A DNA stretch of 64,000 bases from Novosphingobium malaysiense (GTDB lineage: Bacteria; Pseudomonadota; Alphaproteobacteria; Sphingomonadales; Sphingomonadaceae): NCBI RefSeq assembly GCF_000802225.1, contig NZ_JTDI01000002.1:454501-518500 (forward strand), given 5' to 3'. Under the pieces are notes generated by a model. That model saw nothing but the letters and a program-made list of their open reading frames with translations, was not told where the DNA came from and searched no databases. Positions 16,408 through 25,457 of the stretch are shown one piece after another (positions within the stretch are counted from its first letter, which is position 1; the number at the start of each line of letters is the position of its first letter). The position numbers and the translations under genes are program-made.

Positions 16408-17727
16408 CTAGGCCCACCCGGCCCGGATCGCGGCGTGGCGCTGGCGCACGTCGGCGATGTCCGGGCCGGTGAGGTGCTCCTCGGCCTGCTCGACCAGCAG
16501 GTCCACTTCGCGCTCCAGCAGCGCGCGGCGGTGGCTGCCGCGCACTTGCCCGGCCGCCACCGCCAGCGATTCCAGCGCCACCAGCGCGGCCAGGCGGTTC
16601 GTCGCCAGCCCGCTGCGCACCGCCGCGAAACCGCGCTGGAGGAAATGATCGAAGTCGTTAACCGGCGTGGCCACCGGGCAGGCGGCGCCGATGGGGTTCC
16701 ACTTCTCGACGTCGAGATTGCGCCGGCCGAGCTCTGCCGTCGCCGCGCCCAGCCAGTGGGTCGCGGTGATCGCGGTGAAGGCGTCGTTGATGCCGGGCGA
16801 AAGCGCGCGCAGGGCGATCTCGACCAGTTCGTCGATCGAGAACTCGAGGTCCATCTCCGGCGTGCGCGAGGAGCCGAAGGCAAAGCTCTCGCGCACCGAA
16901 TCGGCGACGTCGTCGGGCAGGGGCGTGGCATCGGTGCGGGCGATGGCGATGCCGGGGTAGACGAAATCCCCGGGGCGGACTTCCAGTGAGAGCGAGACGT
17001 CGTTCTTGCGGGCGCACTCCACCAGGGCGCCCATCTCGATCAGCCGGACATAGCCGGTGCGGTGCGCGCGCACATAGTCGCCGCGCGCCACGGCGCGTAC
17101 CGGTGGGTCGGTCTCGCCTTCCTCGGGAAAGCGGTGCTCGATCTCGCGCAGCAGCCGGGCGCCGATGTTCTCGAGCACGGTGTTGATGCGGATGCTGGCC
17201 GGGATGTGGTGGAGGAAATAGACGAGCACGCCGACCGAGGCGATCATCAGCACGAAGGCCACCAGCAGGGCCAGCTGCGGCACGAACCCGCCGCCCGAGG
17301 CGACGGCGAAGGGGATTGCTGCCGGCGCCTCGTCGCCCCCGCGCACCGCGCGCAGCACGGTGATGGCATAGACGAAGGTGCCGATGAACATTGCCAGGCT
17401 GAACTGGTTGCCCTTGTCCTCCATGAAATTGGTCAGCAGCCGCGGGCCGTAGTTCCCGCTGGCATAGGCGACCGCGGCGATCGTGATCGAAAAGACCGTG
17501 GAGGCCACCCCGATCATCGAGCCCGACAGGACCGTGAGGATGTTGGTCGCGCCATCGGGCTGCGCGGGTACGACCCAGTGCGAGCGGCTCAGCCACTGCG
17601 CCGCCCCGATGCGGTCGAGATGGATGAGCACAAGGGCCAGAACCAGCCCGCCCAGCGCGAAGAGCGCGGGGTAGAACCAGTAGCTGGCCCGGATCGAGAG
17701 CCAGTTGGAACGCAAGTTGGCGAGCAT
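16408..17727 (-). CDS. DUF2254 predicted membrane protein
   Basis: A 439-residue protein with N-terminal membrane helices (residues about 18-40, 60-90, 108-128, 145-165) and a large soluble C-terminal part. It matches DUF2254 family features: VASTVFSITIAAVAYASGNYGPRLL, then RIEMG-type RLIEMGALVECA and ALSPGINDAFTA. Function is unknown; a channel-like or sensor role has been guessed for the family. The start at 17727 (MLANLRSNW) has a strong GGGGGAGG upstream, unlike the longer frame. It converges on terC. Confidence 0.8.
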   Translation of the reverse strand: MLANLRSNWLSIRASYWFYPALFALGGLVLALVLIHLDRIGAAQWLSRSHWVVPAQPDGATNILTVLSGSMIGVASTVFSITIAAVAYASGNYGPRLLTNFMEDKGNQFSLAMFIGTFVYAITVLRAVRGGDEAPAAIPFAVASGGGFVPQLALLVAFVLMIASVGVLVYFLHHIPASIRINTVLENIGARLLREIEHRFPEEGETDPPVRAVARGDYVRAHRTGYVRLIEMGALVECARKNDVSLSLEVRPGDFVYPGIAIARTDATPLPDDVADSVRESFAFGSSRTPEMDLEFSIDELVEIALRALSPGINDAFTAITATHWLGAATAELGRRNLDVEKWNPIGAACPVATPVNDFDHFLQRGFAAVRSGLATNRLAALVALESLAVAAGQVRGSHRRALLEREVDLLVEQAEEHLTGPDIADVRQRHAAIRAGWA

Positions 17728-17839
17728 TGCGGAACCTCCCCCGTCGCTAGAACGCGAAACCTCCAAATGTTCCCTAGCGCGATTTTCGCCGTCGCATAAG
17801 CGTGTTGCGGGTGGCCGGGCGAGGCCCTAGGGGACCGCG

Positions 17840-18733
17840 ATGGCTGCCGCCCCCGCTTTACCCGACAGACCCGGCCACGACTGGACCGCGCGCCACCTCG
17901 CGGCGCTGCTGGCGGCGAACTTTGCGCTCGCGCTGGGGCCGTGGCTGGTGCGGCTGGCCGATACCGGGCCGGTGGCGGCCGGGTTCTGGCGGCTGAGCCT
18001 CGCCCTGCCGGTGCTGCTGGTGCTCTCCGCGCGCGAGCCGGTGGGCCAGCGCCATGTTCGCGGCATGGCGCTGGCACTGGTGCTGGGCGGCGGGGTGTTC
18101 TTCGCGCTCGACCTGGCAAGCTGGCATGTCGGCATCGAGACGACCAAGCTCGGCAATGCCTCGCTGTTCGGGAACAGCGGCAGCGTGATCCTGATGGTGT
18201 GGGGCCTGATCGCCGCGCGGCGCGCGCCGCGCTGGCTGGAGATCACCGCCATCGTTTCCGCATTGGGCGGCGCCTCGCTGCTGATGGGCGGATCGTTGGA
18301 AATCAGCCGGGCGAACCTGATCGGCGACCTGTTCTGCGCGCTCGCCGGGTTCTTCTATGCCTTCTACATCCTGATGCTCAACGCGGCGCGGGCGCGGCTG
18401 GGGCAGTTCTCGGTGCTCTCGGTTTCGATCTTCGCCAGCGCGCCGGTGATGCTGGGTATCTCCCTGCTGCGCGGCGAGGCGATCATGCCTGGCGACTGGA
18501 CGTCGCTCGTCGCGCTGGCCTTTTCCAGCCAGCTCGTCGGGCAGGGGCTGCTGATTTATTCGCTGCGCCACTTCCCGCCGCTGGTGATCGGACTGGCGCT
18601 GCTGACCCAGCCCGCGGTATCCTCGACCGTCGGCTGGCTGGCCTTCGGCGAAGTGCTTACTCCGCTGGACGTGGTCGGCATGGTCCTGCTGGCGAGCGCC
18701 CTCGTCATGGCGAGGCTCGGCGACCGCCCCTAG
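17840..18733 (+). CDS. EamA/DMT-superfamily transporter
   Basis: A 297-residue inner-membrane protein with ten predicted helices arranged as two EamA repeats. WLVRLADTGPVAAGFWRL in the first half and LLTQPAVSSTVGWLAFGE near the C-terminus are typical. The family exports amino acids, nucleosides or other metabolites; the substrate here is unknown. AGGGGA precedes the ATG. Confidence 0.88.
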   Translation: MAAAPALPDRPGHDWTARHLAALLAANFALALGPWLVRLADTGPVAAGFWRLSLALPVLLVLSAREPVGQRHVRGMALALVLGGGVFFALDLASWHVGIETTKLGNASLFGNSGSVILMVWGLIAARRAPRWLEITAIVSALGGASLLMGGSLEISRANLIGDLFCALAGFFYAFYILMLNAARARLGQFSVLSVSIFASAPVMLGISLLRGEAIMPGDWTSLVALAFSSQLVGQGLLIYSLRHFPPLVIGLALLTQPAVSSTVGWLAFGEVLTPLDVVGMVLLASALVMARLGDRP

Positions 18734-18763
18734 GGCAAGGTTCGACGATTCTTTTTCACACTC

Positions 18764-18784
18764 TTACCCACAAAGTTATCCACA
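18764..18784 (+). promoter_or_regulatory. Tandem DnaA-box-like sites
   Basis: TTATCCACA at 18776-18784 is a perfect DnaA box, and TTACCCACA at 18764-18772, in the same orientation 3 bp away, differs at one position. They lie in the gap between the EamA gene and an atypical response regulator. Two boxes without an AT-rich unwinding region or origin-type neighbours suggest a DnaA-responsive promoter or titration site rather than oriC. Confidence 0.4.
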
Positions 18785-18880
18785 GGCCCTCGGGGGTAGG
18801 CGGGAATGGCCGGTAACTTCAAGGGGCTATGGCGAATGTCAATTCGGGCTGATCGGCGTTAATCATAATTCTCACGCGCA

Positions 18881-18909
18881 TTGCCCCCAATGTGCAACTG
18901 CAGCATAAT
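18881..18909 (+). promoter_or_regulatory. Candidate sigma-70 promoter of the LuxR-type regulator
   Basis: TTGCCC at 18881-18886 and CATAAT at 18904-18909 are spaced by 17 bp in an AT-richer stretch of the 291-bp gap. Start of transcription would be near 18916, about 110 nt before the regulator's start codon. Confidence 0.4.
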
Positions 18910-19024
18910 ATGGGTCATCAGGAGTCGCGCCAGCTGGAAGTTACTAGCTAACGGAAATCAGGCTTGAGCGTGCCCGTTCCCGGTGATCGCTCGAAATCCT
19001 GGCCTCTGGAATTGGAGCATGACC

Positions 19025-19687
19025 ATGATCACCGATTTTTGGCTGTTTAGCGCCGATGACATATTCAGGGCCGGCTTGGCTCGTGCCCTTGAGGCCGAGG
19101 GTTTCGGCGTAGCTGGCAAGTATGCAAGTCTTTGCGAAATCGAAAATTCCGGCTTGCCGAACGATATCATCGTCCTTGTCGACCTGCCTGCTGGCGACAG
19201 TCAGCTGGAAGCGGTAACGGCCCTGCGACAGCGGGTCTCCTCTGCCCGTGTCGTCGTTCTTTCGGGCGAGTTTGCACCGGGCTCCATGGCCGAGTGCTTC
19301 AATCGGGCCGCCGACGGCTACCTTCTCCGAACGCTCGAGCCGTCCGCCCTGGTCGCCGCCCTGCGGCTCATCGTCCAAGGCGAAAATTTCCTGCCTTCAG
19401 GTCTGGGAAATAAACTGGCCGCTACCAAGCCACGCAGAACACGGCCAAATCTTCGGCCGGAACGCGATGCTACGATGGCCGACCTTTCACCCCGCCAGAA
19501 AGAGGTGCTCAGTCACCTGGTTCACGGCAATCCGAACAAGGTCATTGCCAGCGCGCTCGACATGCGCGAGTCGACGGTGAAAGTGCACCTTCACGCAATT
19601 TTTCGAAAGCTGCACGTCCACAGCCGGACGCAAGCGGCAAATTGGGCCACAGCTCATGGCATGGGGGGGGGACCGGAATCATCCTGA
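19025..19687 (+). CDS. LuxR/NarL-type response regulator with atypical receiver
   Basis: A 220-residue protein. Residues 1-120 have a receiver-like fold with a possible phosphoacceptor D53 in VLVDLPAGD, but the acidic pocket near the N-terminus is shifted (SADD) and the usual lysine is Arg in GYLLRTLEP, so phosphorylation is uncertain. Residues about 155-212 form the LuxR helix-turn-helix (LSPRQKEVLSHLV, STVKVHLHAIFRKLHVHSRTQA). The start at 19025 is chosen because GGAG sits 7 nt upstream. No kinase is adjacent. A run of nine G near the 3' end encodes Gly-Gly-Gly. Confidence 0.8.
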   Translation: MITDFWLFSADDIFRAGLARALEAEGFGVAGKYASLCEIENSGLPNDIIVLVDLPAGDSQLEAVTALRQRVSSARVVVLSGEFAPGSMAECFNRAADGYLLRTLEPSALVAALRLIVQGENFLPSGLGNKLAATKPRRTRPNLRPERDATMADLSPRQKEVLSHLVHGNPNKVIASALDMRESTVKVHLHAIFRKLHVHSRTQAANWATAHGMGGGPESS

Positions 19688-19815
19688 ATTGCAAATGACA
19701 TTCCGGGCGGCATTTTTATAGAATAACTTCGGATGAATGCTTCTGGACGAGGCAAAAAATTCGTAAAGATTGCAACAAACGTTCAGCGCCAAGCAGTTAG
19801 GCGCTGGATTATTGA

Positions 19816-20397
19816 ATGTGCGATGTGCCGTTCTTGGGAAAGTTACTCCCTTTGAGTGGATTTCGTACCCAAAAGGTGAGGTGCGTGGGACCGTTGCGAG
19901 CACAGATTTCGTTTACGCCGCTGTCGCAGGACGGCCGTGGACGTGTGCGTCGCAAGCTGCGGGTGGATGTATCGATCTCCTCCTCGGAATCCTGGTCGGA
20001 GGCGCGCGTCCACAACCTGTCGGAGACTGGCCTCATGATCGAGAGTGCGACCCCGTTGACGGTCGGGGAAATCATCAATTTCGAGCTTCCCAATGCGGAA
20101 AACGCCGAAGCACGGGTGGTCTGGAAAGAGGATACCCGTCACGGATGCGAGTTTCTGTCCCCCATCTCGAAAGCGTCCGTCAGCGCCGTCTTGCTGCAGG
20201 CTCCCCCGGACCCTCTTCCCCCTGCCGCCAAGAGCAGCGTCGAGGAATTGCGTGTCGGGCACCGGCCCGATGCCGATCAGATCGCCGCCTGGAAAACCGA
20301 GTTCGAACGCACCAAGGGGGCTGCCGGCTATCAGTTGATTGGCTTTCGGCAGGACCCGGATGGGGTCGTCTACGCCATCACCGCCAAGGCAAATTAG
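19816..20397 (+). CDS. PilZ-domain protein
   Basis: A protein of up to 193 residues. The c-di-GMP-binding PilZ signature is present: RRKLR at residues 45-49 (RxxxR) and NLSETG at 67-72 (D/NxSxxG), followed by the beta-barrel strands ending in GCEFLSP. The last 70 residues are predicted helical and include QIAAWKTEFERTK, of unknown role. The start is uncertain. GTG at 19885 has AAAGG 8 nt upstream and would give 170 residues, whereas the ATG at 19816 has no good ribosome site. Confidence 0.82.
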   Translation: MCDVPFLGKLLPLSGFRTQKVRCVGPLRAQISFTPLSQDGRGRVRRKLRVDVSISSSESWSEARVHNLSETGLMIESATPLTVGEIINFELPNAENAEARVVWKEDTRHGCEFLSPISKASVSAVLLQAPPDPLPPAAKSSVEELRVGHRPDADQIAAWKTEFERTKGAAGYQLIGFRQDPDGVVYAITAKAN

Positions 20398-20507
20398 TAT
20401 CCGGCCGGGACCGGGTAGCCAACCGGGGCGAGCGACCAGCCTCGCTTCAGCCCCCCATTGGTTCAGGCAGCCTTTCGGTGGCGCTCCAAAACAACTAGGC
20501 AAGCGCC

Positions 20508-21050
20508 ATGTCGCGCCTGATCCTCTTCAATAAGCCCTACGAGGTGTTGTCGCAGTTCACCGATGCGAAGTCGCCCAGCCCGCGCGCGACGCTTTCGGAC
20601 TTCATCGATGTGCCTGGCGTCTATCCCGCCGGGCGGCTCGACCGCGACAGCGAGGGGCTGCTCTTGCTTACCGACGACGGCCGCCTGCAGGCGCGCATTG
20701 CCGACCCCAAGTTCAAGACGGCCAAGACCTATCTGGCGCAAGTGGAAGGCGAGCCCGATGAGGCGGCGCTGGAATCCCTGCGCAAGGGCGTCCGGCTCAA
20801 GGACGGCATGACCCGCCCCGCAGAGGTGCGCCGTATCGACACCCCCGACCTGTGGCCGCGCACCCCGCCGGTGCGTTTCCGCAAGTCGGTGCCCGACTGC
20901 TGGATCGAACTCACCATCCGCGAAGGCCGCAACCGCCAGGTCCGCCGCATGACCGCGGCGGTCGGCCACCCCACGCTGCGGCTGGTCCGCTGGCGGGTCG
21001 GCGACTGGTCGCTCGACGGGATCGGGCCGGGAGAGTGGCGCGAAGCCTGA
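20508..21050 (+). CDS. RsuA-family 23S rRNA pseudouridine synthase (RluE-like)
   Basis: A 180-residue enzyme that isomerises a uridine in rRNA. The catalytic aspartate is in [16 protein letters not shown] (residues about 42-57); KTYLAQVEG and [11 protein letters not shown] complete the family signature. It lacks the N-terminal S4 domain of RsuA and RluB and has the compact size of RluE, which modifies U2457 of 23S rRNA in E. coli. The exact target here is inferred from size and sequence style. It converges on nadA with 7 bp between the stops. Confidence 0.88.
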   Translation: MSRLILFNKPYEVLSQFTDAKSPSPRATLSDFIDVPGVYPAGRLDRDSEGLLLLTDDGRLQARIADPKFKTAKTYLAQVEGEPDEAALESLRKGVRLKDGMTRPAEVRRIDTPDLWPRTPPVRFRKSVPDCWIELTIREGRNRQVRRMTAAVGHPTLRLVRWRVGDWSLDGIGPGEWREA

Positions 21051-21057
21051 GGCGCGA

Positions 21058-22044
21058 TCACCGCGCCCCCAGATCTCCCTTGCCCACGGTGCCGCCCGCC
21101 ATTTCGAGCATCTTGTCGAGGCTCTTCTTGGCGGCGAGGCGCAGGTCTTCGTCGATCTCGATGCGCGGTTCCAGGTCGCGCAGGGCAAGGTACAGCTTTT
21201 CGAGCGTGTTGAGCGCCATGTAGGGGCAGATGTTGCAGTTGCAGTTGCCGTCCGCACCCGGCGCGCCGATGAAGGTCTTGTTCGGCAGTGCGCGTTCCAT
21301 CTGGTGGATGATGTGCGGCTCGGTGGCGACGATCAGCGTGTCGCCTTCCATCTCGTTGGCGTATTTCAGGATGCCGCTGGTCGAACCGACATAATCCGCG
21401 TGATCGACGATGGTCGGCGGGCACTCGGGGTGCGCGGCGATGGGCGCGCCCGGGTGCTTGGCCTTGAGCTTGAGCAGTTCGGTTTCGCTGAACGCCTCGT
21501 GGACGATGCACACGCCGGGCCACAGCAGCATCGGCCGATTGAACTTGCGCGAGAGGTAGCCGCCCAGGTGCCGGTCGGGTCCGAAGATGATCGGCTGGTC
21601 CTTGGGGATCTGCTGCAGGATCGTCTCGGCGCTGGAGCTGGTGACGATCACGTCGGACAGCGCCTTAACCTCTGTCGAGCAGTTGATGTAGGTGAGGGCG
21701 ATGTGATCGGGGTGCGCCTCGCGGAAAGCCTTGAACTTCTCGGGCGGACAGGAATCCTCGAGACTGCAGCCGGCGTCGAGATCGGGCAACACCACGATCT
21801 TTTCCGGGCTGAGGATCTTGGCGGTATCGGCCATGAACTTCACGCCGCAGAAGGCAATGACTTCGGCGTCGGTCTCCGCCGCCTTGCGGCTGAGTTCGAG
21901 GCTGTCGCCGACGAAGTCCGCGAGATCCTGGATTTCCGGCTTCTGGTAGTAGTGCGCGAGGATGACCGCGTTGCGTTCCTTGCGCAGCCGCTCGATCTCG
22001 GCGCGTACGTCGATGCCGGAAAGGTCGGCGGGCATTACGGTCAT
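21058..22044 (-). CDS. nadA: Quinolinate synthase
   Basis: A 328-residue [4Fe-4S] enzyme that condenses iminoaspartate with dihydroxyacetone phosphate to quinolinate in NAD synthesis. It starts near ILAHYYQKPEIQD, and conserved cysteines occur in FCGVKFMA, INCSTEVKA and the C-terminal GNCNCNICPYM, which supply the cluster ligands. HPEC also fits the family. GAGGAAG precedes the ATG at 22044. nadB and nadC are not in the window. Confidence 0.95.
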   Translation of the reverse strand: MTVMPADLSGIDVRAEIERLRKERNAVILAHYYQKPEIQDLADFVGDSLELSRKAAETDAEVIAFCGVKFMADTAKILSPEKIVVLPDLDAGCSLEDSCPPEKFKAFREAHPDHIALTYINCSTEVKALSDVIVTSSSAETILQQIPKDQPIIFGPDRHLGGYLSRKFNRPMLLWPGVCIVHEAFSETELLKLKAKHPGAPIAAHPECPPTIVDHADYVGSTSGILKYANEMEGDTLIVATEPHIIHQMERALPNKTFIGAPGADGNCNCNICPYMALNTLEKLYLALRDLEPRIEIDEDLRLAAKKSLDKMLEMAGGTVGKGDLGAR

Positions 22045-22138
22045 GATCTTCCTCTTGTCCTGCGCTTCCGGTCTCGCGCGCCGGAAGTGCCGCCTATCTA
22101 GGGACGGGCAGCGCAGGACCCAAGGGGAAAATTGCAGG

Positions 22139-22852
22139 TCAGGCGGCGATCACGCGCGCCGTGAAGGCGATCCACGCCGGGGTGATCGCGAGCAGCTCCA
22201 CCAGCACGTGCCCGAGGATGACCGCGAGGCCCACGGCAATGGTCGCCGGATGGACGTGGCCCAGGTCCTTGCGGTCGTGAAGCAGGATCAGCGCGAGGAC
22301 GCCGAGCTGGATGATCATCACCAGCCATTCGCCCCACGGCATGATGAAGGGCATCGGCAGGATGCGTCCGAGCGCTGGTTCCAGCAGCAGGATCGTCGAG
22401 CCGACCATCAGGCGCTTGTGCCAGTCCATCTGTCCGCGCCGGGCGACCGCCGTGGCGACGAGGGCTGCGAACAGGACCACGCCTACGTGCACCAGGGCGA
22501 GGAAATATGGCGCCGTGAAAAACGGGGGGTATATACCCGCTCGCAGCGCGGCGACCGATGTGACGCTGGCGAGGATGACGATCAGCGGCAGCATCACCGC
22601 GCTGGCCCAGCCGAGCCTCCGGTGCAACGCCAGGCCCCCGCGTCCGGCAAGTACGGCCTGGGTGGTCAGCAGCGACAGCCACGCCAGCATCGCGATGCCG
22701 TGCAGGTGCATGACCACGGGCGCGTGCCGATAGTCGACCATGCCGCGCAGGCCGAACTGCGCGAAGCCGAAGACGATGAAGAGGGACATGCCGATGGCCA
22801 TCCGGGCCCAGAACGAAAGGCGAGCCGCGCTGACATTTGCTGCAGTGGCCAT
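22139..22852 (-). CDS. Multi-pass membrane protein with conserved histidines
   Basis: A 237-residue protein with about seven hydrophobic helices. Histidine-containing motifs recur at helix ends: VVMHLHGIAML, LHRRLGWASA, LVHVGVV and DWHKRLMVG. The pattern resembles small heme-binding or DUF2306/DUF420-like membrane families, but I do not recognise it firmly. The gene is monocistronic; an inverted repeat lies just upstream. Confidence 0.6.
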   Translation of the reverse strand: MATAANVSAARLSFWARMAIGMSLFIVFGFAQFGLRGMVDYRHAPVVMHLHGIAMLAWLSLLTTQAVLAGRGGLALHRRLGWASAVMLPLIVILASVTSVAALRAGIYPPFFTAPYFLALVHVGVVLFAALVATAVARRGQMDWHKRLMVGSTILLLEPALGRILPMPFIMPWGEWLVMIIQLGVLALILLHDRKDLGHVHPATIAVGLAVILGHVLVELLAITPAWIAFTARVIAA

Positions 22853-22866
22853 TGTTTTTCCCCACT

Positions 22867-22907
22867 CTATTTTCTGCGCGGGGAGAATAGACCTTTCTGG
22901 AAAATAG
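22867..22907. promoter_or_regulatory. Inverted repeat CTATTTTC-N25-GAAAATAG upstream of the membrane protein
   Basis: Two 8-bp arms at 22867-22874 and 22900-22907, with a third related GAGAATAG between them, lie in the 76-bp gap ahead of the leftward membrane-protein gene (start 22852). The AT-rich arms may contain promoter and operator elements. No regulator is assigned. Confidence 0.3.
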
Positions 22908-22928
22908 GAAATACTTGAAGTTAAATAG

Positions 22929-23813
22929 TTACGACCGGGCCAGTAACATCCACTCGTCTTCTCTTCTTGTTGTAATTCCGCGTTTTTCCAAGTCGATGAG
23001 GTGGGCGAGGACGGACCGACCGGCTGCCGGCCACAGCCTTTCGTCCACGCCCTTGTACATGTGCGGCACCATGTCGGCGATTCGCGTCCGGCCGGCCTCG
23101 ATCTGGCGCTGGATCTGCTTTTCGCGCTGGCGGCGATGGCCGATCATCCCGCGCACCAGCTGGCGCGGCCTCGTCACGGCGGGGCCGTGGGCCGGGTAAT
23201 AGACGCTATCCTGCGTGCGCTCGTGGAGTTTCTGGAGGCTGGCGAGGTAGGCGGTCATGTCGCCGTCCGGGGGCGAGACAACGCTTGTCGACCAGCCCAT
23301 AACGTGATCGCCGGTGAACAGCGCGCCGGTTTCCTCCAGCGCGAAACACAAGTGGTTCGAGGTATGGCCGGGGGTGGCGATGGCCGTCAGCGTCCAGCCG
23401 TCGCCGGTCAGCGCCTCGCCGTCCGCGAGGATGCGGTCGGGGCGATAGGTGGGGTCGAACGAGGCATCGGCACGCGGGCCGTCGTCGTCGAGGATGAGCG
23501 GCGCGCAGCCGGCGATGGGCGCTCCGGTACGCGCGGCAAGCGGCGCGGCGGCAGGCGAGTGATCGCGGTGCGTGTGCGTGCAGCAGATCGCGACGACCCG
23601 GGCATCGCCGATGGCCTCGACCAGGGCATCGAGATGTTCGGCCTCGTCGGGGCCGGGATCGATCACCGCGACATCCCGCCCTTCGCCGACGATGTAGGTC
23701 TGGGTGCCGGTAAAGGTGAAGGGGGAGGGGTTGCGCGCCAGCACGCGGCGCACCAGCGGGCCGATCTGCTCGGCCACGGCATAGGGCTTCTCGATGTCGC
23801 GGGTTGCGTTCAT
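22929..23813 (-). CDS. Metallo-beta-lactamase-fold hydrolase (LACTB2-like)
   Basis: A 294-residue dinuclear metal hydrolase. The HxHxDH motif is at 80-85 (HTHRDH), PGHTSNH supplies the next ligand, FTGDHVMGW the bridging aspartate and PAHGP the last histidine. The C-terminal helical extension, REKQIQRQIEAGRT followed by KGVDERLWPAAGRSVLAHL, is the winged-helix-like tail of LACTB2-type proteins, some of which cut RNA or hydrolyse thioesters. The substrate is unknown. Divergent from glpK. Confidence 0.88.
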   Translation of the reverse strand: MNATRDIEKPYAVAEQIGPLVRRVLARNPSPFTFTGTQTYIVGEGRDVAVIDPGPDEAEHLDALVEAIGDARVVAICCTHTHRDHSPAAAPLAARTGAPIAGCAPLILDDDGPRADASFDPTYRPDRILADGEALTGDGWTLTAIATPGHTSNHLCFALEETGALFTGDHVMGWSTSVVSPPDGDMTAYLASLQKLHERTQDSVYYPAHGPAVTRPRQLVRGMIGHRRQREKQIQRQIEAGRTRIADMVPHMYKGVDERLWPAAGRSVLAHLIDLEKRGITTRREDEWMLLARS

Positions 23814-23936
23814 GGAAGGCGATATGGGCGTTGGCGTTCCCCGTGTCGACCCATGCGAAGCACGAGGTTAAGAGGTGCCTGGTCGTGCTGTCACCACTTC
23901 GCTCGACACGCACGGAACGACAAGGTGGAGGAAGGG

Positions 23937-25427
23937 ATGCCTGGTAAAGGCGTGACGGAAGGCGGCGCGATCCTCGTCATCGATGCGGGCACGACGTCCA
24001 ACCGGGCGATGGTCTTCGCGCTCGACGGAACCGTGCAGGCGATCGCCCAGCGGCCGCTGACGCAGCACTACCCGCGCCCGGGCCGGGTGGAACACGATGC
24101 CGAGGAAATCTGGCAGGGGGTGCTGGCCTGCGCCCGCCAGGCGGTGACCCAGGCGGGCGGTGTGGACCGGATCGCCGCGATCGGCATTGCCAACCAGCGC
24201 GAGACCGTCGTTGCCTGGGACAGGGCGAGCGGCAAACCGCTCACCCGCGCGATCGTCTGGCAGGACCGCCGCACCGCATCTGCCTGCGAAGCGCTGCGCG
24301 AGGCCGGGCACGAAAGCGCGGTGCAGGCCGCCACCGGGCTGATCCTCGACCCCTATTTCTCCGCGACGAAGATGGGCTGGCTGCTGGATAACGTCCCCGA
24401 AGTGCAGGCCGCCGGCGAAGCGGGGCGGCTGGCGCTGGGGACGGTGGAATCCTGGCTGCTCTACAAGTTCACTGGCGGCGCACACCGCAGCGATGCCAGC
24501 AACGCCTCGCGTACCAGCCTGATGGGGCTTGCGGCCAGCGGCTGGGATGAAGGGCTGTGCGACCTGTTCGGCGTACCGCGTACGGCCCTGCCGGAGATTT
24601 GCGATTGCGCCGGGCAGATCGGCACGGCGCTACCCGACTGGCTGGGGGCTTCGATCCCGGTGACCGGGATGGCAGGAGACCAGCAGGCCGCGACCGTGGG
24701 GCAGGCCTGTCTTGCCCGCGGCGAGACCAAGGCGACCTATGGCACCGGCGCCTTCGTCCTGGCCAACATGGGCAGCGACGTCCCGTCCTCGGCGCACCGG
24801 TTGCTGGCGACCGTGCTGTGGCAGCTGGGCGGCGAGCGGGCCTATGCGCTGGAAGGATCCGTCTTCGTCGCCGGCAGCCTGGTGCAGTGGCTTCGCGACA
24901 ACCTGGGGCTGATCGACGCCGCGGCCGAGACCGAAGACCTCGCCCGCTCGGTGCCGGACAGCGGGGGCGTGGTCATCGTGCCGGCGCTCTCGGGCCTCGG
25001 GGCGCCGCACTGGCGCGCCGATGCGCGGGCGGCGATCACCGGGTGCACGTTCGCCACCACCCGGGCACATCTGGCCCGGGCGGCCCTGGAAGCGATGGCG
25101 ATGCAGACGCGCGACCTGGCGGAGGCCTTTGCCGCCGATGGCGCCCGGTGGACGGCGCTGCGGATCGACGGCGGGATGAGCGCCAACGACTGGATGGCGC
25201 AGGATCTTGCCGACGTGCTGGCGCTGCCCGTGGAGCGGCCAGCCTTCATCGAGACGACGGCGCTGGGCGCGGGAATGCTCGCGGCGCTGGGGGCGGGCCT
25301 GTTCTCTTCGCTGGAAGAGGCTGCCCTTGCAATGGGCGGCAAGCGCGAGACGTTCTCGCCGGCGATGCCGGCCGAGGTTCGCGCGGCGCGCGTCGGGGAC
25401 TGGGCGAGGGCGCTGGCATCCCTGTGA
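23937..25427 (+). CDS. glpK: Glycerol kinase
   Basis: A 496-residue FGGY-family kinase making glycerol-3-phosphate from glycerol and ATP. DAGTTSNRAMVF near residue 16 is the phosphate loop, and IANQRETVVAWDRASGKP, IVWQDRRTA and YGTGAFVLANMG are typical. The frame is open far upstream, but ATG 23937 has GGAGGAAGG immediately before it and gives the usual length. GlpF and GlpD are not adjacent. Confidence 0.95.
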   Translation: MPGKGVTEGGAILVIDAGTTSNRAMVFALDGTVQAIAQRPLTQHYPRPGRVEHDAEEIWQGVLACARQAVTQAGGVDRIAAIGIANQRETVVAWDRASGKPLTRAIVWQDRRTASACEALREAGHESAVQAATGLILDPYFSATKMGWLLDNVPEVQAAGEAGRLALGTVESWLLYKFTGGAHRSDASNASRTSLMGLAASGWDEGLCDLFGVPRTALPEICDCAGQIGTALPDWLGASIPVTGMAGDQQAATVGQACLARGETKATYGTGAFVLANMGSDVPSSAHRLLATVLWQLGGERAYALEGSVFVAGSLVQWLRDNLGLIDAAAETEDLARSVPDSGGVVIVPALSGLGAPHWRADARAAITGCTFATTRAHLARAALEAMAMQTRDLAEAFAADGARWTALRIDGGMSANDWMAQDLADVLALPVERPAFIETTALGAGMLAALGAGLFSSLEEAALAMGGKRETFSPAMPAEVRAARVGDWARALASL

Positions 25428-25457
25428 GCGGCCCACCGCGGCAGGCGGCGAACCGGT

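Noticed and set aside
18734..19024. Chromosomal origin of replication
   Set aside because: Only two DnaA boxes, no AT-rich unwinding element and no origin-type neighbouring genes.
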